Shown one piece after another: positions 41,817 through 50,482 of a DNA stretch of 64,000 bases (its first letter is position 1; the number at the start of each line of letters is the position of its first letter). Source of the DNA: Bacteroidales bacterium UBA5548 (GTDB taxonomy: Bacteria; Bacteroidota; Bacteroidia; Bacteroidales; UBA932); assembly GCA_002425935.1 (NCBI GenBank), contig DINE01000006.1:285-64284 (forward strand). Direction: 5' to 3'. Under the pieces are notes generated by a model. That model was not told where the DNA came from. It saw only the letters and a list, made by a program, of their open reading frames with translations, and ran no database searches. The position numbers were made by a program, and so were the translations under genes.

Positions 41817-43970
41817 TTATTCGTCCTTCTCGCTTGCTTCGTACTCCTTAAGAAGTTTATCCTGAACCTCTGCAGGAACCTGTTGGTAATCTGCATAAGT
41901 CATTGTAAAGGTAGCTCTTCCCGAGGTAAGTGAACTCAGCGTTGTAGAGTATTTGTGCATCTCGGCAAGCGGAACACGTGCCTTAAGAACCTCAAATCCC
42001 TTCTCACTGCTCATTCCCTCGATCATGGCTCTTCTGTTCTGAAGGTCGCTCATTACATCACCCATATACTCGCTCGGCACCAGAACCTCAACATTGTAAA
42101 TCGGCTCCATAATCTTAGGACCAGCCTTTTTGAAAGCCTCTTTGAATGCATTACGTCCTGCAAGTTTGAAAGAGATCTCATTTGAGTCAACCGGGTGCAT
42201 CTTACCATCGTAAACAAATACTCTGATATCACGGGCGTATGAACCAGTCAGAGGACCCTCCTCCATCTTCTCCATTATACCCTTTAGAATGGCTGGCATA
42301 AAACGTGCGTCAATTGCACCACCCACGATACAGTTATAGTACTCTAGTTTTCCACCCCAATCCATTGTGTACTCCTCTTTACCCTTAAGGTTAAGCACAA
42401 GCTCTCTGCCATCCACTTTAAATTTATTTCCTGCAGGAACACCCTCAACAACAGGCTCAAGAAGCAGGTGAACTTCACCAAACTGACCGGCTCCACCGGA
42501 CTGCTTTCTATGTCTGTAATCGGCTGTAGCCACTTTTGTTATGGTCTCCCTGTAAGGAATTTTAGGAGAGAAGAGGTCAACCTCTATCTTGTTTGTATTT
42601 GTCAGGTGCCACTTAAGGATATTAATATGGTGCTCACCCTGACCGCTTAATATTGTTTGTTTAAGCTCTTTTGAGTACTCAACTTTAATTGTAGGATCCT
42701 CGGCATGAGCTCTGTTTAGAAGTTCGCCAAGTTTCTCTTCGTCTTTCTCAACTTTAGCTTTAATTGCTGTTCTGAACTTAGAAGGTGGGAAAATAATCGG
42801 CTCGAATGCCCACTCTTTAGAACCTCCGTTAAGAGTCTGATTTGTCTTTACAGACTTAAGCTTAACTGTACATCCGATATCACCGGCAACTATCTCTGTA
42901 AGCTTCTCTCTCTTCTTACCTGCTACGGCATATATTGTAGAGATTCTCTCCTTGGCACCGGTTTCGTGGTTGGTTACATCCATCCCCTCGGTAAGTTTTC
43001 CCGACATAACCCTGAAGTACGAAACCTCTCCCAGGTGTTGCTCAATTGCAGTTTTATATATAAATAGTGAAGTTTGTCCGCTTTGTTCGCAAGGAACTGT
43101 TTCGCCTGATTTAAGTTTCTGAACCGATTTGTCAGGAGTTGGAGCAACATTAATAATGAACTCCATAAGCCTCTTAACTCCAATATCCTTCTTTCCTGAA
43201 AGACAGAACACCGGCATTATCTCACACTTTGACAAACCAATAGAGAGCCCTTTACGAATTTCATCTTCTGAAAGCTGACCTTTATCAAAGAAGATCTCCA
43301 TCAACTCCTCATCATTCTCGGCTGCCATCTCTGCCAGCTCCTGATGGTATTCAGCTGCCTGGTCTGCAAGATCTGCAGGGATTTCATGCTCCTCCCTTGT
43401 ACCGTTTTCATCCTTGAAAACATACATCTTCATCTTAAGAACATCTACAAAAGATTTAAACGCAAGACCCGGATCAATAGGAAACTGAATCAAAACTACT
43501 CTTTTACCGAAAGTCTGTTTTAAAGATTCTATTGCTCCTTCCCAGTTTGCCTTTTCGTGATCAAGCTGATTAACGCCAAGGATAAGCGGCTTGCCGTGCT
43601 TTTCGGCATAGCGGGCTAATATCTCTGTCCCAACTTCAACACCCTGTTGTGCGTTGACAATCATAACTCCCGTATCGGCAACTTTGAATGCAGAGATTAC
43701 TCCTCCGACGAAATCGTCCGAACCGGGAGTATCAATTATATTCAGCTTATTATCCATAAACTCTGTATATAACAGAGATGGATAAATTGACCTTTGATAA
43801 ATCTGCTCAATTTCTGTGTTGTCACTTACTGTTGTTTTCGCCTCAACCGAACCTCTGCGGTCAATTACTTTACCTTCAAACAACATTGTCTCCGCAAGGG
43901 TAGTTTTACCAGACTTCGTATTTCCTAACAGGACTACGTTGCGGATGTTTTGGGTGGGATAGACTTTCAT
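41817..43970 (-). CDS. EF-G paralogue (EF-G2 type) with altered GTPase site
   Basis: 717 residues, full-length EF-G with all five domains. The P-loop is present (G-N-T-K-S-G-K-T, 16-23), but the G3 motif reads D80-T-P-G-S84 where functional GTPases have DTPGH, and G4 reads N-Q-L-D instead of N-K-x-D. The catalytic His is thus Ser. Bacteroides has a known second EF-G (EF-G2) that moves the ribosome without detectable GTPase activity, and this protein fits that class. It is likely a translation factor used under nutrient limitation. It is the first gene of the operon with lolD and trmN6. Confidence 0.92.
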   Translation of the reverse strand: MKVYPTQNIRNVVLLGNTKSGKTTLAETMLFEGKVIDRRGSVEAKTTVSDNTEIEQIYQRSIYPSLLYTEFMDNKLNIIDTPGSDDFVGGVISAFKVADTGVMIVNAQQGVEVGTEILARYAEKHGKPLILGVNQLDHEKANWEGAIESLKQTFGKRVVLIQFPIDPGLAFKSFVDVLKMKMYVFKDENGTREEHEIPADLADQAAEYHQELAEMAAENDEELMEIFFDKGQLSEDEIRKGLSIGLSKCEIMPVFCLSGKKDIGVKRLMEFIINVAPTPDKSVQKLKSGETVPCEQSGQTSLFIYKTAIEQHLGEVSYFRVMSGKLTEGMDVTNHETGAKERISTIYAVAGKKREKLTEIVAGDIGCTVKLKSVKTNQTLNGGSKEWAFEPIIFPPSKFRTAIKAKVEKDEEKLGELLNRAHAEDPTIKVEYSKELKQTILSGQGEHHINILKWHLTNTNKIEVDLFSPKIPYRETITKVATADYRHRKQSGGAGQFGEVHLLLEPVVEGVPAGNKFKVDGRELVLNLKGKEEYTMDWGGKLEYYNCIVGGAIDARFMPAILKGIMEKMEEGPLTGSYARDIRVFVYDGKMHPVDSNEISFKLAGRNAFKEAFKKAGPKIMEPIYNVEVLVPSEYMGDVMSDLQNRRAMIEGMSSEKGFEVLKARVPLAEMHKYSTTLSSLTSGRATFTMTYADYQQVPAEVQDKLLKEYEASEKDE

Positions 43971-44042
43971 AATTAATCTAAATTACATATTAGTTACTTC
44001 TTTTTAGTTCATTTTTAATAACGAATTTTAAAAACAGAACAT

Positions 44043-44050
44043 CAAATTTA
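44043..44050 (-). promoter_or_regulatory. -7 element TAAATTTG of the EF-G2 operon
   Basis: A TAnnTTTG match on the minus strand, 73 bases before the EF-G2 ATG, so the leader would be about 65 bases. No TTTG at standard distance. Confidence 0.4.
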
Positions 44051-44061
44051 GAAAAAATTTT

Positions 44062-44373
44062 TCAATAGGCAATATGGTTAACCCCCCTTATAAAGCCTCC
44101 AAAAGTATCAAATCCCGAGTATCTGAATAAATCTTCAAAAGGAACCCCCATCCGCAGAAGTTCTGCAGAGTGCTGAACCCTGTACATGGCAATCAGCTTC
44201 TGCAACGTCATCCCAAAAAGAGAATGCACAAGTCGCTCCATGCACCTTAAGGGAACTCCTGTCAATGTAGAGATGTCTTCGGGGCAAAATTCCGGGTTAA
44301 GAAACAATCTCCTCTTTTCAAATATCTCCACGAGAGACTCTGTCCTCCGGAGATCTGCTGTTGCACAATTCAT
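44062..44373 (-). CDS. Small AraC-like helix-turn-helix protein
   Basis: 103 residues consisting almost only of an AraC-type DNA-binding domain: first HTH around I-S-T-L-T-G-V-P-L-R-C-M-E-R-L, second around A-E-L-L-R-M-G-V-P-F-E-D-L-F-R-Y-S-G-F-D-T-F-G-G-F. No ligand domain. It ends shortly after the second HTH. The start is the ATG M-N-C-A-T; the upstream extension reads hydrophobic and unlike the family. It is divergent to the XRE-type regulator. Confidence 0.72.
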   Translation of the reverse strand: MNCATADLRRTESLVEIFEKRRLFLNPEFCPEDISTLTGVPLRCMERLVHSLFGMTLQKLIAMYRVQHSAELLRMGVPFEDLFRYSGFDTFGGFIRGVNHIAY

Positions 44374-44567
44374 AATCCAAAATATTTTTCTGCAAATGTA
44401 AACCTCCGGCATTGGCAAAAACAAACCTGAGCATGTTGTTTTTCTGATTTTAGCTCAATTTTATCGTTATTTAAAAATATTTTCTAAATACAGTATCTTT
44501 TGCCTGTTTTTTTCACAACCTATGCCTGTTATTCATTAGTGCCATCTTAAACATAAATTTGTCATAT

Positions 44568-44963
44568 ATGGATTTTGACGCGATTAGAGAACGTATTAAA
44601 AGGGAGAGACGCACCCTTGGATATACTCAGGAGTATATGGCAACTTCGCTGGGAATATCTGTTAACTCTTATCGTGAAATCGAGAGTGGTACAACGCTTT
44701 TAATAAACCCCCGTTTGGAAGAGATTGCCCGAATTCTTGGCAAGCCTCTTGAAAGTTTAATTTTTGATACAGGATCTGCTCTTGAGTACTCTCAGAAACT
44801 TGGAGAGATAGAGAGAGAGTTTAAAGAGAGGCTCGAGATTATGGAGACATCGTTTAAGATTAAGCTAACTGAGAAGGAGGGGGAGATAAATGTATTAAAG
44901 GCCAATCTTGAGACAAAGGAGAGCATTATTGGTGTACTTCGTGAGAGGCTTCCTGAGTACTGA
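44568..44963 (+). CDS. XRE-type HTH regulator with coiled-coil tail
   Basis: 131 residues. The HTH_3 domain covers about 4-60 (I-K-R-E-R-R-T-L-G-Y-T-Q-E-Y-M-A-T-S-L-G-I-S-V-N-S-Y-R-E-I-E). It is followed by a coiled coil (about 75-128, rich in E, K, L) that probably dimerises it. The ATG is chosen over a TTG three codons upstream. Target genes are unknown; it faces away from the AraC-like gene. Confidence 0.85.
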   Translation: MDFDAIRERIKRERRTLGYTQEYMATSLGISVNSYREIESGTTLLINPRLEEIARILGKPLESLIFDTGSALEYSQKLGEIEREFKERLEIMETSFKIKLTEKEGEINVLKANLETKESIIGVLRERLPEY

Positions 44964-45023
44964 TACAACTTCACATCAACTATTTTTTAAAATTTGAAAC
45001 GCCCTTGCTATCTTGCGTAAGTT

Positions 45024-45608
45024 ATGGCAAAAACGCTTCTTGGTTTTTTTAACCCGGCAGGAGTTGAGGCAGGGTGTGACGAGGCAGGCAGAGGGTGTCT
45101 GGCGGGGCCCGTTTTTGCAGCGGCGGTAATACTCACTAAGGATTTTTATCATCCTCTGTTGAATGATTCAAAACAACTTACCGAAAAGGAGCGGGAATTT
45201 CTGAGGCCAATCATTGAGAGAGAGGCCCGGGCATGGGCTGTGGCATCCGCCGATGCAGCTGAAATTGACAAGATTAACATATTAAATGCCTCAATATTAT
45301 CTATGCACAGAGCGCTCGACAAGCTTATCATTAAACCGGATCTTATTCTGGTGGACGGAAACAGATTCAAGCCCTGGGGAGAGACACGGCATTTGTGTAT
45401 TACCGGAGGTGATGGTAAATACGCCTCAATTGCGGCCGCCTCTGTCCTGGCCAAAAGCTACCGTGATGAGTTCATGCGTAAAATTGCTCAGGAGTATCCC
45501 ATGTATGGCTGGGATAAAAATATGGCCTACCCGACAAAGTTTCACAGGGAGGCCATAAGGGAGTCCGGCATATCGCCGTATCACCGGAAAACATTCCGGC
45601 TTTTATGA
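45024..45608 (+). CDS. rnhB: Ribonuclease HII
   Basis: 194 residues. The catalytic start [14 protein letters not shown], the I-L-V-D-G-N motif, [10 protein letters not shown] and Y-P-T-K-F-H are all seen. It removes ribonucleotides and RNA primers from DNA. It ends 1 base before the converging small membrane gene. Confidence 0.97.
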   Translation: MAKTLLGFFNPAGVEAGCDEAGRGCLAGPVFAAAVILTKDFYHPLLNDSKQLTEKEREFLRPIIEREARAWAVASADAAEIDKINILNASILSMHRALDKLIIKPDLILVDGNRFKPWGETRHLCITGGDGKYASIAAASVLAKSYRDEFMRKIAQEYPMYGWDKNMAYPTKFHREAIRESGISPYHRKTFRLL

Positions 45609-45609
45609 G

Positions 45610-45951
45610 TCAGTTTGTCTGATCAAGTGCAATCTTGCTAACGGCAAATACCGAGATAACAGCAAGTATAAATGATATAATTATCTCAGGGGTCAGAAGT
45701 GATGTATCGGCAACAGCACCGCCGAATGATGCCAGACCGCTTATCACCTCGGCATAACCGCCAAGAAGAATAAAGATCAGAATGCCTGTAAGAGCAAATG
45801 CCAAAATTATAATCTTGCTTTTGTCCTTTTTGACTACCGGTGCAGGCAGACAGTCCAATGTAGCGAAGAGCCTGTCGCTAAAGCCATTGTCTTGAACCGT
45901 TTGTTTGTGATCGTCAAAGAATTTTCTGTAGTCAGCCTCTTTCATAACCAA
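45610..45951 (-). CDS. Small membrane protein, probable partner of the ECF sigma factor
   Basis: 113 residues. The cytoplasmic N-terminus is about 45 residues (D-Y-R-K-F-F-D-D-H-K-Q-T-V, G-F-S-D-R-L-F-A-T-L-D-C-L-P). Two membrane helices follow (about 46-66 and 87-107). It overlaps the sigma gene by 20 bases. This layout is common for Bacteroidota anti-sigma-like proteins; the role is inferred from context only. Confidence 0.72.
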   Translation of the reverse strand: MVMKEADYRKFFDDHKQTVQDNGFSDRLFATLDCLPAPVVKKDKSKIIILAFALTGILIFILLGGYAEVISGLASFGGAVADTSLLTPEIIISFILAVISVFAVSKIALDQTN

Positions 45952-46429
45952 TATTTTTTAAGTGTGCCTCAAGGTTCGTTTTTGCCCGTGAGAGATGTGA
46001 TTTGACAGTGTTTTCATTTATACCCGTGATTGCCGTTATCTCTTTAATGGGTTTATCCTCCATATAGAAAAGCAGAATACAGCTTTTCTCTTTTTCATTC
46101 AATTTTGAGAGAGCCATGTAAAGCTCCTGGTTACGGTATCTCTCGTCAGGATTATCGCTGCCATACAGCTTCCCTTCGCTTATCTCTGTGTTTGAGTATC
46201 GCTGAGATACTCTTTTATCGTCGCAAAAGCAGTTGTAGGCAATCTTGAAGAGCCATGTTGAAAATTTTGACTTTCCGAAAAAGTTGCCGAGGTTCAGGTA
46301 TGCCTTAATGAATGCCTCCTGTGCAATATCATCTGCAAGAGAGGTGTTCCCGTGGCAGAGATTAATCAGGAACCGCCTGAGCGGCTCCTGATTTAACCTT
46401 ACTTGTTGTTCAAACTCGGCCCTTGTCAA
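45932..46429 (-). CDS. ECF RNA polymerase sigma factor
   Basis: 165 residues. Region 2: S-L-A-D-D-I-A-Q-E-A-F-I-K-A-Y, S-K-F-S-T-W-L-F-K-I-A-Y-N-C-F. Region 4: L-N-E-K-E-K-S-C-I-L-L-F-Y-M-E-D-K-P-I-K-E-I, then N-E-N-T-V-K-S-H-L-S-R-A. It forms a tight group with a DUF6249-like gene (11 bases upstream) and a small membrane protein gene (20-base overlap). Confidence 0.95.
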   Translation of the reverse strand: MTRAEFEQQVRLNQEPLRRFLINLCHGNTSLADDIAQEAFIKAYLNLGNFFGKSKFSTWLFKIAYNCFCDDKRVSQRYSNTEISEGKLYGSDNPDERYRNQELYMALSKLNEKEKSCILLFYMEDKPIKEITAITGINENTVKSHLSRAKTNLEAHLKNIGYERG

Positions 46430-46440
46430 ATTTTTTCAAA

Positions 46441-46797
46441 TTATAACTCTTTCTCTTTTTTACTCTTGTTTATGAGATAGGCAGCAAGCTGGCCTAGTCC
46501 GATAAACAGAGGGATGAATCCGAAAGCTGCAAATTTGAGCTCGTTAAAGAAAAGATAGAGTGCTACAAAAAGTCCGATACCTACTCCTATTGTTACCAGA
46601 GATGATGCCAGAGGGTCGTACTTCTTCTCTTTTCTTGAGTCTGCGAGCAGTTCGGGAGATATCTCCTTCCCGTGCTCAATTGCTTTCATTATCACCTGGT
46701 TTCTTGACTTGTCTCTTAATACTTTTGAGATGAACACAATAAGTATAATAGCTATTGCAGTAAGAAACGGACTGATAATTCCAAAAACTCCTTCCAT
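46441..46797 (-). CDS. DUF6249-like small membrane protein
   Basis: 118 residues. The N-terminal membrane helix (about 5-24) is followed by a basic cytoplasmic loop with I-E-H-G-K-E-I-S-P-E-L-L, typical of the DUF6249 family. Two more helices (about 66-84 and 90-108) and a Lys-rich end follow. Function unknown. Encoded 11 bases before the ECF sigma gene. Confidence 0.78.
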   Translation of the reverse strand: MEGVFGIISPFLTAIAIILIVFISKVLRDKSRNQVIMKAIEHGKEISPELLADSRKEKKYDPLASSLVTIGVGIGLFVALYLFFNELKFAAFGFIPLFIGLGQLAAYLINKSKKEKEL

Positions 46798-46828
46798 ATT
46801 ATTTTGTGTTATTTGTTCGGATGTTAGA

Positions 46829-47965
46829 CTAAATTTCCTTTAAAAAAGTTGCAGCATCTGCAGATATTTTTTCAAGATACTCTTTTGCATTAACTATTGC
46901 CAGCTCTTTTTCAGGCTCAATATAAGAAATTGCAAAAAGCGTGGTGGCACCAATCTGCTTAATCTCTTTGTCTGTAAGATGGTTATCTCCACAAATAATC
47001 CAGAGAGGCTTTTTATGTCTTTTGCAAAGTTCTCCAACGCCGGCAACCAGTTTTCCCGAAAGGCTCTGCTGATCGACCCTCCCCTCACCTGTAATTACAA
47101 GATGAGCCTCCTTTATGCATCTGTCTATATCCATAAAGTCGAACAGAACCCGCCAGCCGCTGCGTAGCTTTGCACCACAGTATGCCGAGAGGGCAAAACC
47201 TGTTCCGCCGGCTGCACCCGACCCCGGCAACAGAGAGTGATCTTTCCCGAAATAGGCTTCGGACACTCTGGCAAAATTTAACATCCCGGCTTCCAGAAAC
47301 TCAATCTCCTCTTCATCTGCCCCCTTCTGCGGCCCGTAAACCCTGCTTGCTCCCTTTAGTCCGGTGAGCGGATTAGTTACATCGCTGGCAACTTCTATAT
47401 TTAACCCTTTTAAAAGCGGATCAACCCCGGAGTCATTGACAAGCTTGATATTTATAAGGTCTCTTCCGGCGATATGCTCACCTGATCTCACATCCCTGCC
47501 ATCTTCATCGGTAAAACGAAACCCGAGAGCCTCGAGCATACCTGCCCCGCCATCATTGGTTGCACTGCCGCCAATTCCTATCAAAATATCCTTAAACCCC
47601 ATCCGGGCAACCTGCCTGATAACAACCCCTAAACCGTAGGTGCTTGTATATAATGGATTTCTCTCATCTCTGGCAAGAAGGTTCAGGCCGGTTGATTTTG
47701 CCATCTCAATGAGGACCCTCTCTCCAGTCTTAAGAACCGGAACTTTGATACCTCTGCCAAGAGGGTCGAAGCTCTCTACAAAAATTCGTTCAGTCTCCTT
47801 ACTCTCAAGAGCTTCAAGAGTTCCTTCGCCTCCATCTGCCAAAGGAACCTTAACAATTTCCAGAGGTTCGTGGTATGTCACAAGGCCTCTCGCAATTGCC
47901 TCAGAAACCTCTCTTGCAGTGAGACTTCCCCTAAACTTGTCTACCAGTATGAGAACCTTTATCAT
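46829..47965 (-). CDS. Glycerate kinase (GarK/GlxK type)
   Basis: 378 residues, family length about 380. It phosphorylates glycerate with ATP. Seen: V-D-K-F-R-G-S-L-T-A-R-E-V, P-L-A-D-G-G-E-G-T, the G-I-G-G-S-A-T-N-D-G-G-A-G-M motif, and V-I-T-G-E-G-R-V-D-Q-Q-S-L-S-G-K. The product (2- or 3-phosphoglycerate) cannot be told by eye. It lies 31 bases before the DUF6249-like gene and is divergent to the S46 peptidase. Confidence 0.95.
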   Translation of the reverse strand: MIKVLILVDKFRGSLTAREVSEAIARGLVTYHEPLEIVKVPLADGGEGTLEALESKETERIFVESFDPLGRGIKVPVLKTGERVLIEMAKSTGLNLLARDERNPLYTSTYGLGVVIRQVARMGFKDILIGIGGSATNDGGAGMLEALGFRFTDEDGRDVRSGEHIAGRDLINIKLVNDSGVDPLLKGLNIEVASDVTNPLTGLKGASRVYGPQKGADEEEIEFLEAGMLNFARVSEAYFGKDHSLLPGSGAAGGTGFALSAYCGAKLRSGWRVLFDFMDIDRCIKEAHLVITGEGRVDQQSLSGKLVAGVGELCKRHKKPLWIICGDNHLTDKEIKQIGATTLFAISYIEPEKELAIVNAKEYLEKISADAATFLKEI

Positions 47966-47992
47966 GTCAATATCCCATTCATGTAAATATAC

Positions 47993-48013
47993 AATAAATC
48001 TGACAGATTTATT
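47993..48013. promoter_or_regulatory. Perfect 21-base palindrome between divergent genes
   Basis: AATAAATCTG - A - CAGATTTATT lies directly before the TATCTTTG box (48014) of the S46 gene, where the promoter spacer would be, and 28 bases before the glycerate kinase ATG. Candidate operator for a dimeric regulator of both genes. An RNA hairpin role is less likely since it lies upstream of the start site. Confidence 0.5.
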
Positions 48014-48021
48014 TATCTTTG
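48014..48021 (+). promoter_or_regulatory. -7 element TATCTTTG of the S46 peptidase gene
   Basis: A perfect TAnnTTTG, 42 bases before the ATG at 48063 and abutting a 21-base palindrome. No TTTG upstream, which would fit an activator-dependent promoter (inference). Confidence 0.5.
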
Positions 48022-48062
48022 TTTTATAACAAACATATCAAACAAACATTAATAAAATAAAA

Positions 48063-50210
48063 ATGAAAAAGACCGGTTTATTAGTTTTATTTGCCATTTT
48101 GCTCTCTGTGAGTCCTTTAAGATCAGACGAAGGGATGTGGCTGCTTCCTTTAATCGAGAAGCTAAATATCAAAAAAATGTCCGAACTCGGGTTTAAGCTT
48201 ACCGCCAAGGATATTTATGACATTAACAATACGAGCCTTAAAGATGCCATTGTGCATTTTGGAGGTGGCTGTACCGGAGAGATAATCTCATCTGAAGGTC
48301 TTCTGCTGACAAACCACCACTGTGGTTATGGAGTAATACAAAGACTAAGTAGTGTTGAGAATGACTATCTGCAGCACGGTTTTTGGGCAATGAGCCGTCA
48401 GGAGGAGCTTCCTGCTCCGGGCCTCACTGTTACATTTCTGGAGAGCTTTACAGATGTAACAAAAGAGATTGATTCTGCCGCTAAAAAAGCCAAAAACGAC
48501 GATGAGCGCAAAAAGGCAATTGAGGCTAAAATCGAAGAGCTTACTAAGAAGGCAACTGCAAACAATAAATATCTGCAGGCAAGGGTAACCACAATGTACG
48601 GCGGAAACGATTACTACCTGATTGTAACAAAAGTGTACACCGATGTACGTTTCGTAGGTGCACCTCCTTCATCAATCGGAAAATTTGGTGCCGACACCGA
48701 TAACTGGATGTGGCCAAGGCATACCGGAGACTTCGCAATATTTCGTGTTTATGCCGACGAAAACAACAACCCGGCCGCTTACTCTCCTAACAACAAGCCG
48801 CTTAAACCTAAGAAGCACCTTACAATCTCCCTTAAAGGAGTTGAACAAAATGATTTTGCAATGATTCTGGGATACCCGGGACGTACAAGTCGTTTCATGA
48901 CATCTGCTGAGGTTGCTGAAACAAGAGACCTTACGAATGCAATTTCGATTTATGTAAGAGGTATCCGTCAAGATGTTCTTATGGCAGACATGGAGGCCGA
49001 TCCGAAAATCCGTCTTCAGTACTCAAGTAAATATGCAAGCAGCTCAAACTTCTGGAAAAAGGCTATCGGCATGAACGAGACCTTTGCCAAACTCAATGTT
49101 CAGGATCGTCGTGCGCAAGAGGAGAGGGCATTTGAAGAGTGGGTTAAGAAAGACAAGAAGAGAGTTGAAAAATATGGCAATGCTCTTGAAAACATAAACA
49201 CTGCCGTTGAAAAGAGAGCACAACCTTCTTATCACCTCAGGTACCTGCAGGAGGCGCTTGCAAACATAGAGCTCACTGCTGTTGCTAACCACTATGCACA
49301 GGTAGCCTCTCTGCTTGAAAAAGGTGAGAAGGAGGAGGCAATGAAGGCTGCAAAAGCACTTGAGCAAAGAATTAATGCATTCTTCGTTAACTACTCAGAG
49401 CCAACCGACCGCAAAGTTGCAAAAGCACTTATAAAAGTATATCAGGGCAAGGTAGCTGCCGATCAAAGACCGGATTTCTTCAAAGCTCTTGAAGATAAGT
49501 ATGCCGGCAATATAGATAAGTTTGTCGATGATATGTTTAACAACTCTGTATTCACATCCCGTGAAAAGATAGAAAAGGCGCTTGCAGAGGATCACAACGC
49601 TATTATTAATGACCCTGCACTTGTGGTTGGTAAGAGCATATTCGCACTAATGCCAAAACTGCAGGCTCAGCTTGCAAAAGCAAATCAAACATTTGCCGAA
49701 GGTCACAAAGCGTATATCGCAGGTCAGCTTGAGATGAAAAAAGGTACAGCTATGTATCCGGATGCCAACTCTACAATGAGAATGACTTTCGGTCAGGTTT
49801 TAAATTACTCTCCAAAAGATGCCGTTCTTTACGAGCACATTACAACTCTTAACGGTGTGATGGAAAAAGAGGACCCTAACAACTGGGAGTTTGTGGTTCC
49901 TGCAAAACTAAAAGAGTTGCACAAAAACAGAGACTACGGCCAGTATGCTATGTCAAACGGAGAGATGCCTGTTGCATTTATCACCAACAATGACATTACA
50001 GGAGGAAACTCAGGCAGCCCTGTTTTAAACGCCAAAGGAGAGCTTATCGGTTGCGCATTTGACGGCAACTGGGAGGCAATGAGCGGAGACATTATCTTTG
50101 AACCTACTCTGCAAAGGTGTATTGCCGTTGACATTCGCTACGTGCTATTTATCATTGATAAATTCGGAGGAGCGGGCCATCTTATTAACGAGATGACAAT
50201 TTCGAAGTAA
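48063..50210 (+). CDS. S46 family dipeptidyl-peptidase, DPP7-like
   Basis: 715 residues with a signal peptide (about 1-21). The chymotrypsin-like triad is visible: His in T-N-H-H-C-G-Y-G (H86), Ser in G-G-N-S-G-S-P (S650), and an Asp between. The residue that decides specificity (673 in Porphyromonas DPP11) aligns with Gly 668 in F-D-G-N-W-E. Gly is the DPP7 state (hydrophobic P1), Arg the DPP11 state (acidic P1). It would release dipeptides in the periplasm for amino-acid use. Strong hairpin terminator follows. Confidence 0.93.
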   Translation: MKKTGLLVLFAILLSVSPLRSDEGMWLLPLIEKLNIKKMSELGFKLTAKDIYDINNTSLKDAIVHFGGGCTGEIISSEGLLLTNHHCGYGVIQRLSSVENDYLQHGFWAMSRQEELPAPGLTVTFLESFTDVTKEIDSAAKKAKNDDERKKAIEAKIEELTKKATANNKYLQARVTTMYGGNDYYLIVTKVYTDVRFVGAPPSSIGKFGADTDNWMWPRHTGDFAIFRVYADENNNPAAYSPNNKPLKPKKHLTISLKGVEQNDFAMILGYPGRTSRFMTSAEVAETRDLTNAISIYVRGIRQDVLMADMEADPKIRLQYSSKYASSSNFWKKAIGMNETFAKLNVQDRRAQEERAFEEWVKKDKKRVEKYGNALENINTAVEKRAQPSYHLRYLQEALANIELTAVANHYAQVASLLEKGEKEEAMKAAKALEQRINAFFVNYSEPTDRKVAKALIKVYQGKVAADQRPDFFKALEDKYAGNIDKFVDDMFNNSVFTSREKIEKALAEDHNAIINDPALVVGKSIFALMPKLQAQLAKANQTFAEGHKAYIAGQLEMKKGTAMYPDANSTMRMTFGQVLNYSPKDAVLYEHITTLNGVMEKEDPNNWEFVVPAKLKELHKNRDYGQYAMSNGEMPVAFITNNDITGGNSGSPVLNAKGELIGCAFDGNWEAMSGDIIFEPTLQRCIAVDIRYVLFIIDKFGGAGHLINEMTISK

Positions 50211-50233
50211 TTACACTTTCTAATATCACATCT

Positions 50234-50272
50234 GACCCGGTTCTCATAACAGAGACCGGGTCATTTTCTTTT
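50234..50272 (+). terminator. Terminator after the S46 peptidase gene
   Basis: Stem GACCCGGTTCTC / GAGACCGGGTC (one bulged T) with a short loop at 50234-50262, then a T-rich stretch (ATTTTCTTTT). It lies 24 bases after the stop. Confidence 0.85.
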
Positions 50273-50315
50273 AAAACTATACACAATCCTGAGGACGATT
50301 CACCACGAAGAACAA

Positions 50316-50420
50316 TCCCTGGGAATTCTTTCCTTTTGGCTAATTATTAAATAGTTAGCCTATTATTTTGATTCCAGCTAACCACTTGATTATGAACAAA
50401 AAGGAAAGAATTCCCGGGGA
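50316..50420. repeat. Nested palindromic repeat, copy A
   Basis: Outer arms 50316-50338 and 50397-50420 are complementary but for one extra A and one A/G change; the core is GGGAATTCTTTCCT. Inner arms GCTAA / TTAGC lie at 50339-50359. A second copy with the same outer arms and the same inner GCTAA/TTAGC is at 60515-60627. The interior is also similar when both are read on the minus strand (CA-ATCA-G...TTAGC...GCTAA). It is not followed by a T-run, so not a terminator. The apbC promoter starts just outside its right end. Confidence 0.8.
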
Positions 50421-50426
50421 TGAACT

Positions 50427-50456
50427 TTTGGGTGTTAATATTGTTGTATAAATTTG
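50427..50456 (+). promoter_or_regulatory. Promoter of apbC
   Basis: TTTG (50427-50430), 18 bases, TAAATTTG (50449-50456), 26 bases before the ATG at 50483. Matches the Bacteroidota consensus. The -33 element starts 7 bases after the right arm of repeat copy A. Confidence 0.65.
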
Positions 50457-50482
50457 GACTTTTAAACTGATTTTAAAATAAG

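Noticed and set aside
50316..50420. Rho-independent terminator for the S46 peptidase gene
   Set aside because: No T-run follows either arm, arms are 60 bases apart, and a proper terminator already exists at 50234-50272.
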